Assembly: GCA_946187695.1 (NCBI GenBank)
Contig: CAMHSB010000003.1
Span: forward strand, 62,001-126,000
From: an uncultured Bacteroidales bacterium
GTDB lineage: Bacteria; Bacteroidota; Bacteroidia; Bacteroidales; Paludibacteraceae
Length of the DNA stretch: 64,000 nt
Reading direction: 5' to 3'
The number at the start of each line of letters is the position of its first letter. Position 1 is the stretch's first letter. The notes under the pieces are model-generated. The model was not told the DNA's origin. It made no database searches and saw only the letters and a program-made list of their open reading frames with translations. Positions 27,924 to 35,533 of this stretch are shown here, in pieces. The position numbers were made by a program, and so were the translations under genes.

Positions 27924-28647
27924 TCAACTGCTTGTGCCGGACGGTCCCCAACCGGAGCAAGGTTGGCCGGCTGTGGTACTACTGCATGATCATGGTGCGC
28001 GTTTCGAGAAAGGATGGCAGAAAGTAATCGGAGACAATCCCGAACCCTATTACTCGGGCATGGCGATTGGTGATAGTCTCGCAGCCGACGGTTACGTCGT
28101 CTATTGCATGGATGCACTCTATTGGGGCAGTCGCCGTTCGACGCTCTCCCAACGGCAGTTCAGCGACTCGCTGGGCGGCGAAGGGGCATGGTACGCACGC
28201 GTGCTGGCGGAGGATCAACAAAGCGTCTCTTACTTACGTTCCCTACCCTATGTGGACAGCACCCGCATTGCCGTTGCCGGCTTCTCGTACGGTGCTTATC
28301 GCGCATGGAATCTGGCATCCGAAGACCCGCGTATTAAGGTCTGTATCGCGGCCCATTGGATGACCACACTCGCACAGAACCGGTATAACGACTCATGGCT
28401 CTGCATGGCGCGCAAACCGCAACGTCCCTTCGAAGTGATTGCCTCCGAGATTGCCCCGCGACCGTTCTTACTGCAGTATGGCACCCAAGATAAACTCTTC
28501 CCCGTTTCGGCGGTGGACAGTTGCGTGCACTATATCGATTCGGTATATAGGGGTGGTGCTTTTCGAGCAGAAAAGTATGAATGTGGTCATGTTTTCACCC
28601 ACGAACATCTCAAAAATTGGCTTATTTGGCTAAAAATGCACCTTTAA
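27871..28647 (+). CDS. Secreted alpha/beta hydrolase (dienelactone hydrolase / acetyl-esterase type)
   Basis: 258 aa. A signal peptide ([20 protein letters not shown]) is followed by PAVVLLHDHGARFEKGW (oxyanion region), a nucleophile elbow AVAGFSYGAYRAW (Ser about residue 127), a catalytic Asp in QYGTQDKLFPV and His in YECGHVFTHEHL. It probably removes acyl groups from a sugar or xenobiotic in the envelope. It is the last gene of ispG-pfp-TPR-hydrolase, all linked by overlaps or short gaps. Confidence 0.85.
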   Translation: MSILSTIICLLLSSVLSSQLLVPDGPQPEQGWPAVVLLHDHGARFEKGWQKVIGDNPEPYYSGMAIGDSLAADGYVVYCMDALYWGSRRSTLSQRQFSDSLGGEGAWYARVLAEDQQSVSYLRSLPYVDSTRIAVAGFSYGAYRAWNLASEDPRIKVCIAAHWMTTLAQNRYNDSWLCMARKPQRPFEVIASEIAPRPFLLQYGTQDKLFPVSAVDSCVHYIDSVYRGGAFRAEKYECGHVFTHEHLKNWLIWLKMHL

Positions 28648-28668
28648 TTGCATTTTTTTGCAAAAAAA

Positions 28669-28700
28669 TTTGGTCAATTCAAAAAAAAGCAGTACTTTTG
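28669..28700 (+). promoter_or_regulatory. Promoter of tRNA-Gln
   Basis: TTTG 28669-28672, 20 nt, TACTTTTG 28693-28700. Confidence 0.85.
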
Positions 28701-28756
28701 TACCCGCTTTTGAGAAATCATTAGCCGCTTATGCCCCATCGAGGGACATGCGCCGC

Positions 28757-28827
28757 TGCTCAATGGTGTAATGGTAGCACTACAGATTCTGGTTCTGTCT
28801 GTCTGGGTTCGAGTCCTGGTTGAGCAA
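28757..28827 (+). tRNA. tRNA-Gln (anticodon CUG)
   Basis: 71 nt. Acceptor stem TGCTCAA / TTGAGCA with discriminator A, a 3-bp D stem GTG/CAC, anticodon stem ACAGA/TCTGT with loop TTCTGGT (CUG), and T loop TTCGAGT. CCA is not encoded. Confidence 0.95.
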
Positions 28828-28832
28828 CAAAA

Positions 28833-28856
28833 AAAGACATCCGAAAGGGTGTCTTT
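28833..28856. terminator. Bidirectional terminator between tRNA-Gln and the Fe-S flavoprotein operon
   Basis: Stem AAAGACATCC / GGGTGTCTTT with a GAAA loop. On the minus strand it is followed by a run of seven T, on the plus strand by a weaker TTTCATATTT. Confidence 0.85.
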
Positions 28857-28868
28857 CATATTTAAGTA

Positions 28869-28940
28869 TCATTCAGCATACGCCTTGTCTTGCAAAGCAA
28901 AGAGTTTAGCGGTAATATCTTCTGTATTGTCTGATCCCAT
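28869..28940 (-). pseudogene. Remnant of a DNA alkylation repair (AlkD-like) gene
   Basis: A 23-codon frame, starting at an ATG that overlaps the previous stop (TAATG). It contains DITAKLFALQDKAYAE, which matches the N-terminus of AlkD-type HEAT-repeat glycosylases from memory (KLFALQDxxYxxF). A stop follows at once and no later part of the gene is present. Confidence 0.5.
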
Positions 28941-29476
28941 TAAATACTCTTTCCTAACTCGTATGCCTCTTGCAGTTTGGCGTTGCCGGTAATCTCACGC
29001 GGGTCATTCACGCCGCCGCAGAACAGATGGGCTTTGAGAGAACATTTCTCGTAGCAATCAATCCATCCTTGCAGACCGCTCTCTGCACGTTTTGGAGTGT
29101 ACTCCTCATCCTCGGCAGCGGTCGTCAGCAGATAGATGTCGCGGAACTTATAGTCCTTCGGATACATAGCGTTCATGCGATCGATGAGGGTCTTCATCTG
29201 CCCTGCCATCTCGTAATAATAAATCGGCGTCGCCCAACAAACGACATCGGCATTGAGCACAGACTCCATGATAGCCGGCACATCATCTTTGAACACACAA
29301 GCGCCGGTGCGTTGACAGCCAAAGCAACCGATGCAGAACTTGATTTCTTTGCCGCGCAGCGAGATGAGTTCGACATCATGTCCGGCACTCTTGGCACCTT
29401 CGGCAAACTGCTCCGCTAATAGGTGGCTATTCGAACCCGGGCGGAGACTTGTGGAAATAACAACTACCTTCTTCAT
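28940..29476 (-). CDS. Iron-sulfur flavoprotein / NADPH-dependent FMN reductase
   Basis: 178 aa. A flavodoxin-like Rossmann fold (VVVISTSLRPGSNSHLLAEQF, FMN phosphate loop) carries the compact cysteine motif CIGCFGCQRTGAC (residues 48-60) typical of iron-sulfur flavoproteins, then ATPIYYYEMAGQMKTLIDR. It probably transfers electrons to quinones, nitro compounds or O2. Its ATG overlaps the hydrolase stop (ATGA). A 101-bp fragment spanning the Cys motif recurs at 56941-57041. Confidence 0.9.
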   Translation of the reverse strand: MKKVVVISTSLRPGSNSHLLAEQFAEGAKSAGHDVELISLRGKEIKFCIGCFGCQRTGACVFKDDVPAIMESVLNADVVCWATPIYYYEMAGQMKTLIDRMNAMYPKDYKFRDIYLLTTAAEDEEYTPKRAESGLQGWIDCYEKCSLKAHLFCGGVNDPREITGNAKLQEAYELGKSI

Positions 29477-30588
29477 TTTAGGTTCTCTTTATAAAATTGT
29501 GCCAAATACTCAAACGGGATATAATTGCCCTTTCCGCCATCGTACAGGTCGCAATGGGTTGCATTCGGAACGATGTAGAGTTGTTTGTTGCCGCGCATGA
29601 CGATGAACGGTTCAGCAAGCGGCTCATTGAGCGGTTGCAGGTTTGCGTCCTGGCCTTGCAGATTGACCTTAGCTCCGGTCATGTTCTCATACGCGGTTAT
29701 ACCGAAATAACGGCTATGCGCTTTCTCACCATGCAGGATGAGTACAGCATTGTCAATCTCGTTGGTGAACTTAAGGAATCCGGCATTGAGCCACGGCAGA
29801 ACAGAGGTCTTGTTCCAGCCTTCGTTGGAGTTAAGGCTGCGCTTATGATAGCCGCGCGGCATTTTGTAATACGCGTGATATTGCTGAATGAACCACGGCA
29901 TTCCTGTCGGGTCTTCCACCACACCGCCTGCACGCTCGTATGAACCATTACGGAAATCAACCAGCCGTTGCTCCGCCAAGGCTTTGCGCATCGCGTCACG
30001 CGCTTCTTTGCTGTCACCATCATCGTGATAACCGTTCTGCGACACACGGCTCATATCGTACATCGTTGTTGCCACGGTTGCCTTGATACGTGGGTCAAGA
30101 GCCGCTGCGTTAAGAGCTATGCCGCCCCAACCACACACGCCAAGAATACCCACCTGCTCAGGGTTCACATCCTCACGCGTCATCAGATAATCCACCGCCG
30201 CACAAAAGTCCTCCGTGTTGATGTCCGGCGAAGCGATGTAACGCGGTTCACCGCTGCTCTCGCCTGTATAGGAAGGATCAAAAGCGATGGTGAGGAAACC
30301 GCGTTCAGCCAATGCCTGCGCATACAACCCGCTTGACTGCTCTTTGACCGCACCAAATGGACCGCTGCAAGCTATCGCCGGTAACTCGCCTTCTGCGCCA
30401 AGCGGCTTGTACAGGTCGGCAACAAGCGTTATACCAAAACGGTTGACGAACGTCACTTTCTCGTGACTTACTTTCTCGGACTTCGGGAACACCTTGTCCC
30501 ATTCTTGTGTCAATTGCATACTGTTGTTTGTTTTTGTGCATGCAGCAAATCCGATTGCTGCCAATGCAAGGATAAATAGTTTTCTCAT
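29473..30588 (-). CDS. Alpha/beta hydrolase lipoprotein with Cys at the nucleophile elbow
   Basis: 371 aa. The lipoprotein signal (LALAAIGFAAC) predicts membrane anchoring. The hydrolase core shows PAIACSGPFGAVKEQSSG, AFDPSYTGESSG, the elbow GILGVCGWGGIALN (Cys in place of the usual Ser, about residue 152), LHGEKAHSRYF and a late His in NATHCDLYD. Similar YcjY-type proteins also carry Cys there. The substrate is unknown. It is third in the operon lipoprotein - AraC - hydrolase - Fe-S flavoprotein. Confidence 0.88.
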   Translation of the reverse strand: MRKLFILALAAIGFAACTKTNNSMQLTQEWDKVFPKSEKVSHEKVTFVNRFGITLVADLYKPLGAEGELPAIACSGPFGAVKEQSSGLYAQALAERGFLTIAFDPSYTGESSGEPRYIASPDINTEDFCAAVDYLMTREDVNPEQVGILGVCGWGGIALNAAALDPRIKATVATTMYDMSRVSQNGYHDDGDSKEARDAMRKALAEQRLVDFRNGSYERAGGVVEDPTGMPWFIQQYHAYYKMPRGYHKRSLNSNEGWNKTSVLPWLNAGFLKFTNEIDNAVLILHGEKAHSRYFGITAYENMTGAKVNLQGQDANLQPLNEPLAEPFIVMRGNKQLYIVPNATHCDLYDGGKGNYIPFEYLAQFYKENLK

Positions 30589-30591
30589 AGT

Positions 30592-31494
30592 TTATGCTGC
30601 TATTCTAAATTCATTCGGCGTCATGCCGGTGCGGGACTTGAATAGACGCGTGAAGTGTTGCGGGTACTCAAAGCCCAGTTCATACGCGATCTCGCTCACT
30701 GGGCGGTTGCTTTCCAACAGCAGATGTTTCGACCTCTCGATGACCGCGTCCTGGATGAACCGCTGCGCCGTAGTGCCGGTTTCCTTGCTGATAAGGTCAC
30801 CGAAATAACCCGTAGACAGACAGGCTTTGTCCGCAAAATACGCCACAGATGGCAAACCTTTCTGTGCAGGTTTACCACTCTCGAAATAGTCCTTCAGTTG
30901 GCGTTGGAAAGCCGTGAAGAGCGTGCTGTTTTGCTTGTGGCGCGTGATGAACTGCCGGTCGTAGAACCGCAGGCAGTAGTCCATGAGCAGCGCAATGGTG
31001 TCGGTGATAAGCGTCTGCGAATGCTTGTCGATGGCGTGCTGCATCTCAACCTCAATCTGATCCATAAGTGACATGATGACTGTGCGCTCTGCTTGCGACA
31101 CATGCAGCGCCTCACGCTCACCGTAGTCCAGGAACGTGTAGTCCTTGATCTTGCGTCCCAGCGCTGTGCCGTACATCAAGTCTGGATGAAAGAGCAGACC
31201 ACGCGAGGGCGGCATCGGACGCTTGTCGTCCCATTCGATAGAAAATACTTCGCCCGGTGCGTGCGTCACGATTGTTCCTTCCTGGTAGTCGTATTTCTCC
31301 CGTCCGTAACGTGCCGTACAACCGTCGCCTTGCTTGAGGAAAATGCCGTACAATTCGTACTTAAGTGTCGCGCCGTTCAACCATGCCGGGCTTTCATTGA
31401 TGTCAAGCACAGTCACTAACGGGTGCAGCGTCTCATGCGCATAGCATTTATTATAGGCATCAATGCTGTCGATTTGATATATCTTGTTGTCCAT
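30592..31494 (-). CDS. AraC-family transcriptional regulator
   Basis: 300 aa. The N-terminal sensing domain (about 1-190, with a cupin-like VTHAPGEVFSIEWDD) precedes two helix-turn-helix motifs at about 205-298 (SVAYFADKACLSTGYFGDLI and VSEIAYELGFEYPQHFTRLF, then KSRTGMTPNEFR). It likely controls its own operon of hydrolase and Fe-S flavoprotein. Its ATG overlaps the stop of the preceding gene by 1 nt (TAATG). Confidence 0.94.
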   Translation of the reverse strand: MDNKIYQIDSIDAYNKCYAHETLHPLVTVLDINESPAWLNGATLKYELYGIFLKQGDGCTARYGREKYDYQEGTIVTHAPGEVFSIEWDDKRPMPPSRGLLFHPDLMYGTALGRKIKDYTFLDYGEREALHVSQAERTVIMSLMDQIEVEMQHAIDKHSQTLITDTIALLMDYCLRFYDRQFITRHKQNSTLFTAFQRQLKDYFESGKPAQKGLPSVAYFADKACLSTGYFGDLISKETGTTAQRFIQDAVIERSKHLLLESNRPVSEIAYELGFEYPQHFTRLFKSRTGMTPNEFRIAA

Positions 31495-32117
31495 TATTGG
31501 ATGAATATTTTTTGTCCGTCCTTAATATATATCCCGCGCGTCGGGTGCGCAACCTTCAAACCGCTCATCGTGTAGTACACGCCCGGTTCGCCTGCCGTAC
31601 GTACGTTATCAATAGCTGTCGTTGTACCGGCTGTGAGCGACAACATGACGTTGATATTACTCTGTCCGGCTTTGAGAAACTCTTCCAATTCCGCCTGCGT
31701 GGAGTACTCAATATGTCCGAGACGCGTATAGCTCCAACTGTTAGTGCCATAGAAAAGGCATATATTACTGCCGTTGTACAGAATGACATCACCAGGCTGG
31801 GCTGTGATTTGCTGATTACTTGTGGGAAGAGAGAAGCCTAAGGCTCCCCAAATCTCAAAACCTCCGCTGGAGTTAAGTGTTACGGAGACGGAACTCGATT
31901 GCAGCCGATCCACCAGTGCTTGTGTTGCGGCATTATCTACTAGTGTTAGCGGTAGCGTCTTGTTGTCAATGGTGATATACATTTTATCTGTCATGTTTTG
32001 TGCTATAGCGAAATCGAGCGTCTTACCTGCGTTGGATACGTTCGCTGCAGTAACTTCATTGCTTGCCGAACAAGCGACCAACAGCATAGCTGCTAAAGAT
32101 AAAATAGTCTTTCTCAT
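31494..32117 (-). CDS. Lipoprotein with cyclophilin-like domain and T9SS-type sorting tail
   Basis: 207 aa. The signal peptide ends in LLVAC, a good lipobox. Residues about 40-155 (MYITIDNKTLPLTLVDNAAT, EIWGALGFSLP, PGDVILYNGSNICLFYG) match the bacterial cyclophilin-like fold. The C-terminus (GVYYTMSGLKVAH, RGIYIKDGQKIFIQ) matches a type A T9SS sorting tail. Having both a lipobox and a sorting tail is odd. It is first in the operon, with a -7 box (TAATTTTG, 32150-32143) but a poor -33. Confidence 0.85.
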   Translation of the reverse strand: MRKTILSLAAMLLVACSASNEVTAANVSNAGKTLDFAIAQNMTDKMYITIDNKTLPLTLVDNAATQALVDRLQSSSVSVTLNSSGGFEIWGALGFSLPTSNQQITAQPGDVILYNGSNICLFYGTNSWSYTRLGHIEYSTQAELEEFLKAGQSNINVMLSLTAGTTTAIDNVRTAGEPGVYYTMSGLKVAHPTRGIYIKDGQKIFIQ

Positions 32118-32142
32118 TTTTGCGTAGTTTTAAAATCCGGTG

Positions 32143-32150
32143 CAAAATTA
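32143..32150 (-). promoter_or_regulatory. Probable -7 box for the cyclophilin-like lipoprotein operon
   Basis: TAATTTTG on the minus strand, 26 nt upstream of the ATG. The expected -33 position holds AGGT rather than TTTG or CTTG. Confidence 0.5.
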
Positions 32151-32215
32151 CTGCTTTTTATTGATATATCACCTACGCAGATTTTGGAACTTCCTACCAA
32201 TTTCGCGGAAAGTGC

Positions 32216-32361
32216 TTAAAATATCTTCTCTGCCATTCGTTTACCGGCTTCACGAGCCTTCTTTCCCTCTTAGGCGGAGCGGTCATGGACTTTCTCCCGC
32301 TTCAACGGGAGATGCTCCGCATCTTACGAGATCCACCGTCTAATATAACTATCTTCTTCAT
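32216..32361 (-). pseudogene. Gutted flavodoxin-type gene, middle replaced by a palindrome
   Basis: The minus strand starts MKKIVILDGGSRK (ATG 32361), as in FMN-reductase/flavodoxin genes (MKKIxILNGSPRK), then runs into a palindrome and a stop. After the palindrome the frame EGKKAREAGKRMAEKIF plus TAA (32216-32218) matches the usual C-terminus of the same family. Roughly 140 codons are missing between them. Confidence 0.5.
32273..32320. repeat. REP-like nested palindrome within the gutted flavodoxin gene
   Basis: Outer arms GCGGAGC (32274-32280) / GCTCCGC (32314-32320) and inner arms CTCCCG (32294-32299) / CGGGAG (32306-32311). Same block order as the palindrome in the SUMF1-domain gene. Confidence 0.75.
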
Positions 32362-32365
32362 AACA

Positions 32366-32455
32366 TTACACAAATTCTACCTGCCAGTCGTCTTTCCATG
32401 ACCATCCGACATGATGGCGTACCTGCGAAAGCAGTTTCTCCGCTTCGCGTCGATT
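32366..32455 (-). pseudogene. C-terminal remnant of an unrecognised gene
   Basis: An open frame with no start, ending REAEKLLSQVRHHVGWSWKD-DWQVEFV and TAA 32368-32366, 5 nt before the flavodoxin remnant. It looks like the last 25-30 residues of a lost gene of the same operon. Family unknown. Confidence 0.4.
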
Positions 32456-32474
32456 ATTGCTTCCTCAATTTTCA

Positions 32475-33047
32475 TCAGTCAATCATCTTTATCACTTTCG
32501 CCGGCACACCGCCAACGATGGCGTTGGCAGGGACATCTTTGGTGACTACCGCTCCGGCGGCAACAATGGCATTGTCACCGATGGTCACTCCTTGCAGGAT
32601 GGTCACATTTGCGCCAAGCCACACTTTTTTGCCGATGTGTATCGGTTTAGCAATCATACCTGCCCGTTGCGCCGGGTCAGGAATATGATTGAGCGTGCAG
32701 AGCGTGGCGTTATGACCGATGAGGGCATCGTCGTCGATAAAGATACCGCCTTGGTCTTGGAACTTACAGCCCATGTTGATGAACACCCGTTCGCCAACAT
32801 GCGTGTTCTTGCCGCAATCGGTATAGAACGGCGGAAACATACCAAATGACTCCGGCACGTCTATCGCCCATAACTCACTCAACAACCGTCGCAGTTCTTC
32901 GGGTGTGTGGTACGAGCCGTTGATTTCGGCGGTGATACGCAGGGCTTCCTGCGAGAATTTATGGAACTCCATGTGCAAGTCCGAGCCACCCACTATCGGC
33001 TCGCCAGTCGCCATCCGTTCACGAAACTGGTCTATTGTCATATTCAT
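32475..33047 (-). CDS. Hexapeptide-repeat sugar/xenobiotic O-acetyltransferase
   Basis: 190 aa. A helical N-terminus is followed by a left-handed beta-helix of hexapeptide repeats ([49 protein letters not shown]) and the end [19 protein letters not shown]. It is a maltose/galactoside acetyltransferase-like enzyme that uses acetyl-CoA; the histidine in TLNH is the expected base. ATGA overlap with the upstream flavodoxin-ferredoxin gene. Confidence 0.92.
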   Translation of the reverse strand: MNMTIDQFRERMATGEPIVGGSDLHMEFHKFSQEALRITAEINGSYHTPEELRRLLSELWAIDVPESFGMFPPFYTDCGKNTHVGERVFINMGCKFQDQGGIFIDDDALIGHNATLCTLNHIPDPAQRAGMIAKPIHIGKKVWLGANVTILQGVTIGDNAIVAAGAVVTKDVPANAIVGGVPAKVIKMID

Positions 33048-33832
33048 CCTTTTTTGTAATATTTGCTATGCTGATATTGCCCGTGTGATTGCGTTTTGTT
33101 GTTATAACTGATGGCAAACTTCGGGCAGCGATGGAGACAACCGAGGCACAAAGCACAACGCTCTGCTGTCCAAACGGGGTTCTTGCCGAGTTTATTGGTC
33201 TCGGTCTTTGCCGTTTCCTGCATCTCGATAGCCTGCACAGGACATTTCTTGGCGCACAGCCCACAACCGATACAAGCATTCTTATCTACCGCAAAGAACT
33301 TGGTCTGCCGCTCGTACGTCAGGAGACGGTCTGTAATCGGACGGAAGAAATAAGGCATCCGGTCATGGCTCTTGTTGCCTTGTGTACCCGCCTTAATCAT
33401 CGCAATCACCTCGTCTATCTGCGGTTCGGCGGCATCCACCTGCTGCTGCACTTTCGCGGGGTCGGAGAGGTCAAACATCGGTGTCCAGTTGTCCGGCATC
33501 TTGACGGAGAAACCGGCATTCATAACGATGCCCTTGCGTTTCAGTTCTCGACGTGCGTCCTCGCAGACAAAGCCCTGCAGGAAGCCATACGTAGCAACAG
33601 CGAACACGTAGTTATCCTTCGCCAGACGAATCTCAGCTTTCCGAATGAACTCGCGCACCAGAACCGGCAGTTCGTTCCAGTTGGTGGGCGTGACGAAACC
33701 GAGCGGCTCGTTGTCTGTGAGAACGATTTCAGAACTTGCGGTCTCGATGGACTGCGCTTGTGTGCCGATGGCTTCGGCTATACGGGTAGCAACATGCTGA
33801 CTGTTGCCAGTGGCGGAGAAATAGAATATCAT
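33044..33832 (-). CDS. EFR1-type flavodoxin-ferredoxin fusion
   Basis: 262 aa. An N-terminal flavodoxin-like domain ([20 protein letters not shown]) is followed by two [4Fe-4S] motifs near residues 188 and 228 ([12 protein letters not shown] and [12 protein letters not shown]). It is a small cytoplasmic electron carrier. It leads an operon with the acetyltransferase and the remnants behind it. Its promoter overlaps the terminator of the MFS gene (33872-33920). Confidence 0.93.
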   Translation of the reverse strand: MIFYFSATGNSQHVATRIAEAIGTQAQSIETASSEIVLTDNEPLGFVTPTNWNELPVLVREFIRKAEIRLAKDNYVFAVATYGFLQGFVCEDARRELKRKGIVMNAGFSVKMPDNWTPMFDLSDPAKVQQQVDAAEPQIDEVIAMIKAGTQGNKSHDRMPYFFRPITDRLLTYERQTKFFAVDKNACIGCGLCAKKCPVQAIEMQETAKTETNKLGKNPVWTAERCALCLGCLHRCPKFAISYNNKTQSHGQYQHSKYYKKG

Positions 33833-33871
33833 AATTTATCTTTCTGATACGTAAATGGTAAAATCACGGCG

Positions 33872-33903
33872 CAAAGGTACAAAAAAAATCCCACATAAGC
33901 AAG
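33872..33903 (-). promoter_or_regulatory. EFR1 promoter overlapping a terminator
   Basis: Minus strand: CTTG (33903-33900), 20 nt, TACCTTTG (33879-33872). The CTTG lies in the loop of the MFS terminator hairpin. Confidence 0.85.
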
Positions 33904-33920
33904 GGTCAGTGGGATTTTTT
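33881..33920 (-). terminator. Terminator of the HlyD-MFS operon
   Basis: Minus strand: ATCCCAC pairs with GTGGGAT, followed by eight T. Its loop contains the -33 box of the EFR1 promoter. Confidence 0.88.
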
Positions 33921-33926
33921 GGTTGT

Positions 33927-35507
33927 TTACCGCATGCGGGCTAACATTTTGATGCCGTAGACAGGCCAGTACGGCACTTTTTCGATGCCCGTTCGGACAC
34001 GCGGGATGTCGAGCAGCAGGAAGGCAAAGGTCATGAAGCCGGACACCCAGATGATCTGACCGAAGATCTGCTTTAAGGTCACTCCCATGACGCTCTCGCT
34101 TAACGCGGAAAGTTGAATGCTGACCGCTGACGGCTGAATGCTCGTGAGCGTCAGATAATCGCCGTAACGCGCCATGTTATCCGCCATGAAATGTTTGAAG
34201 AGCGTGGTATAAAGTCCGTAACCCGATGCGCCGGCGAGGTACATATGGATGACATTGAAGATGAAAAGCGCCATGAAGAAATGCTGCAAGTCATGCACGG
34301 ATTCGTGCAGCGACCACATGAGCGAAACAGCGAGAATAGCGTACGCACAACCGCGAAACGCCAAGCCCAAACGATATTGCTCAATCGGCACATTGACATC
34401 CAAATAGAAGTACATCCACATCGAATAAACCAGGATGCAACCAAAGCCGATGGCGAAGAGTTTCCATACTTTCCAACGAGCGTGCCCGAGCCAGTAAAGC
34501 GTAATTAGCACACCCACATACACACCCGGAAACGACCAGAGACAGAGCGCTCCTTTGGTATGTTCCTCCAAGCCCCGCACTTCGGTCCAATAGATCTCCT
34601 CCAAGGTGTGCTCGGCGCCCAAAAGCAGTTCGGCAACAGCGGTCACAAAGAGGATTGCGAGGACGTTTTTGTACTTGAAGATGTCCAGCGAGATATAGGG
34701 CTGTTCCACCGTTTTGAGGCGGTACATAATGAAAGCCAAGAGGATAAGGCTACCCGCCAACACCCATCGCAAAGTGGGCGAGAAGAACCACATCAGGCGG
34801 TCGCCATAGACGAGAATATAACTGATCATGAGCATCAGCAGGCTAATCAGCAGACCCGTGGAGATGTCGATGCCTTTGAGCGGCATTCGTTGCGGCATAG
34901 GACACCACGGTTGGCAAAGAAGCAGTTGAACAATTACCACAAACGACATCGTGCCGATGGTCAGCACGTGCATCATCTGCCAACTCAGATGAAAAGCAAC
35001 CACCGCCGCCAGCCACGCGCTACCGGTGATAGCGGTCAGCAGGATAATATGCAAAATCGGAAAGAAGATACCGAAATCGCGTTCGGGCGTCATCCACAAC
35101 TGGATATTCGACATGCACTCAAACGTGCCTTGTATCTTCGCCACGCCCGCGAGAAAACAAACGGGCAGCAGAACCGCCATATTCGTCGTCCGCATAGTAA
35201 TAAAATTGCAGACGGCGATCACGACCGCCGAGGTGATAAGCAGTTGTTGGTTGGTGAAGCGGAACTTCGTCCGGAACAGCATCGGGAACCACACCGCCAT
35301 GCCTGCCAAACCGGCATAGAGGAGCATCAGCAGGTCTTCCAACTGCAAAGCCGTCGTCCCGCGTACCGCTTCCATCGCGCCAAGATAAACCCCGCACGAA
35401 AACTGTATGCAGATCACTTGCGCAATATAAATCCACGGCTGGATGCGCTTGGGCACCCACGACCGGAACATGGGCATAGAAAAAGGCATCGCCTTTTGAT
35501 TTTCCAT
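33927..35507 (-). CDS. MFS multidrug exporter (DHA2/EmrB-like)
   Basis: 526 aa with about 14 predicted membrane helices. It lies 14 nt behind a HlyD/EmrA-type adaptor gene, the usual EmrAB order, so it likely exports toxic organics across both membranes with an outer-membrane channel not seen here. A periplasmic or cytoplasmic loop carries LTSIQPSAVSIQLSALSE, encoded by a heptamer array (34112-34139). The start region at 35507 also lies in a word array. Confidence 0.9.
   Translation of the reverse strand: MENQKAMPFSMPMFRSWVPKRIQPWIYIAQVICIQFSCGVYLGAMEAVRGTTALQLEDLLMLLYAGLAGMAVWFPMLFRTKFRFTNQQLLITSAVVIAVCNFITMRTTNMAVLLPVCFLAGVAKIQGTFECMSNIQLWMTPERDFGIFFPILHIILLTAITGSAWLAAVVAFHLSWQMMHVLTIGTMSFVVIVQLLLCQPWCPMPQRMPLKGIDISTGLLISLLMLMISYILVYGDRLMWFFSPTLRWVLAGSLILLAFIMYRLKTVEQPYISLDIFKYKNVLAILFVTAVAELLLGAEHTLEEIYWTEVRGLEEHTKGALCLWSFPGVYVGVLITLYWLGHARWKVWKLFAIGFGCILVYSMWMYFYLDVNVPIEQYRLGLAFRGCAYAILAVSLMWSLHESVHDLQHFFMALFIFNVIHMYLAGASGYGLYTTLFKHFMADNMARYGDYLTLTSIQPSAVSIQLSALSESVMGVTLKQIFGQIIWVSGFMTFAFLLLDIPRVRTGIEKVPYWPVYGIKMLARMR
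34112..34139. repeat. Heptamer word array inside the MFS gene
   Basis: GTTGAAT, GCTGACC, GCTGACG, GCTGAAT. Same family as 61995-62029. Confidence 0.75.
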
Positions 35508-35533
35508 TTGAGATTTGAAATTTAATATTTCAC
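35506..35533. repeat. Heptamer word array at the HlyD/MFS junction
   Basis: ATTTGAG, ATTTGAA, ATTTAAT, ATTTCAC. It spans the end of the adaptor gene and the start codon of the MFS gene. Confidence 0.7.

Noticed and set aside
32273..32330. Resemblance of GAGAAAGTCC to the RNase P RNA core
   Set aside because: Only a short match; the other conserved parts of RNase P RNA are absent.
34560..35525. 321-codon open frame on the plus strand
   Set aside because: Antisense to the MFS gene; His/Gln/Arg-rich shadow composition.
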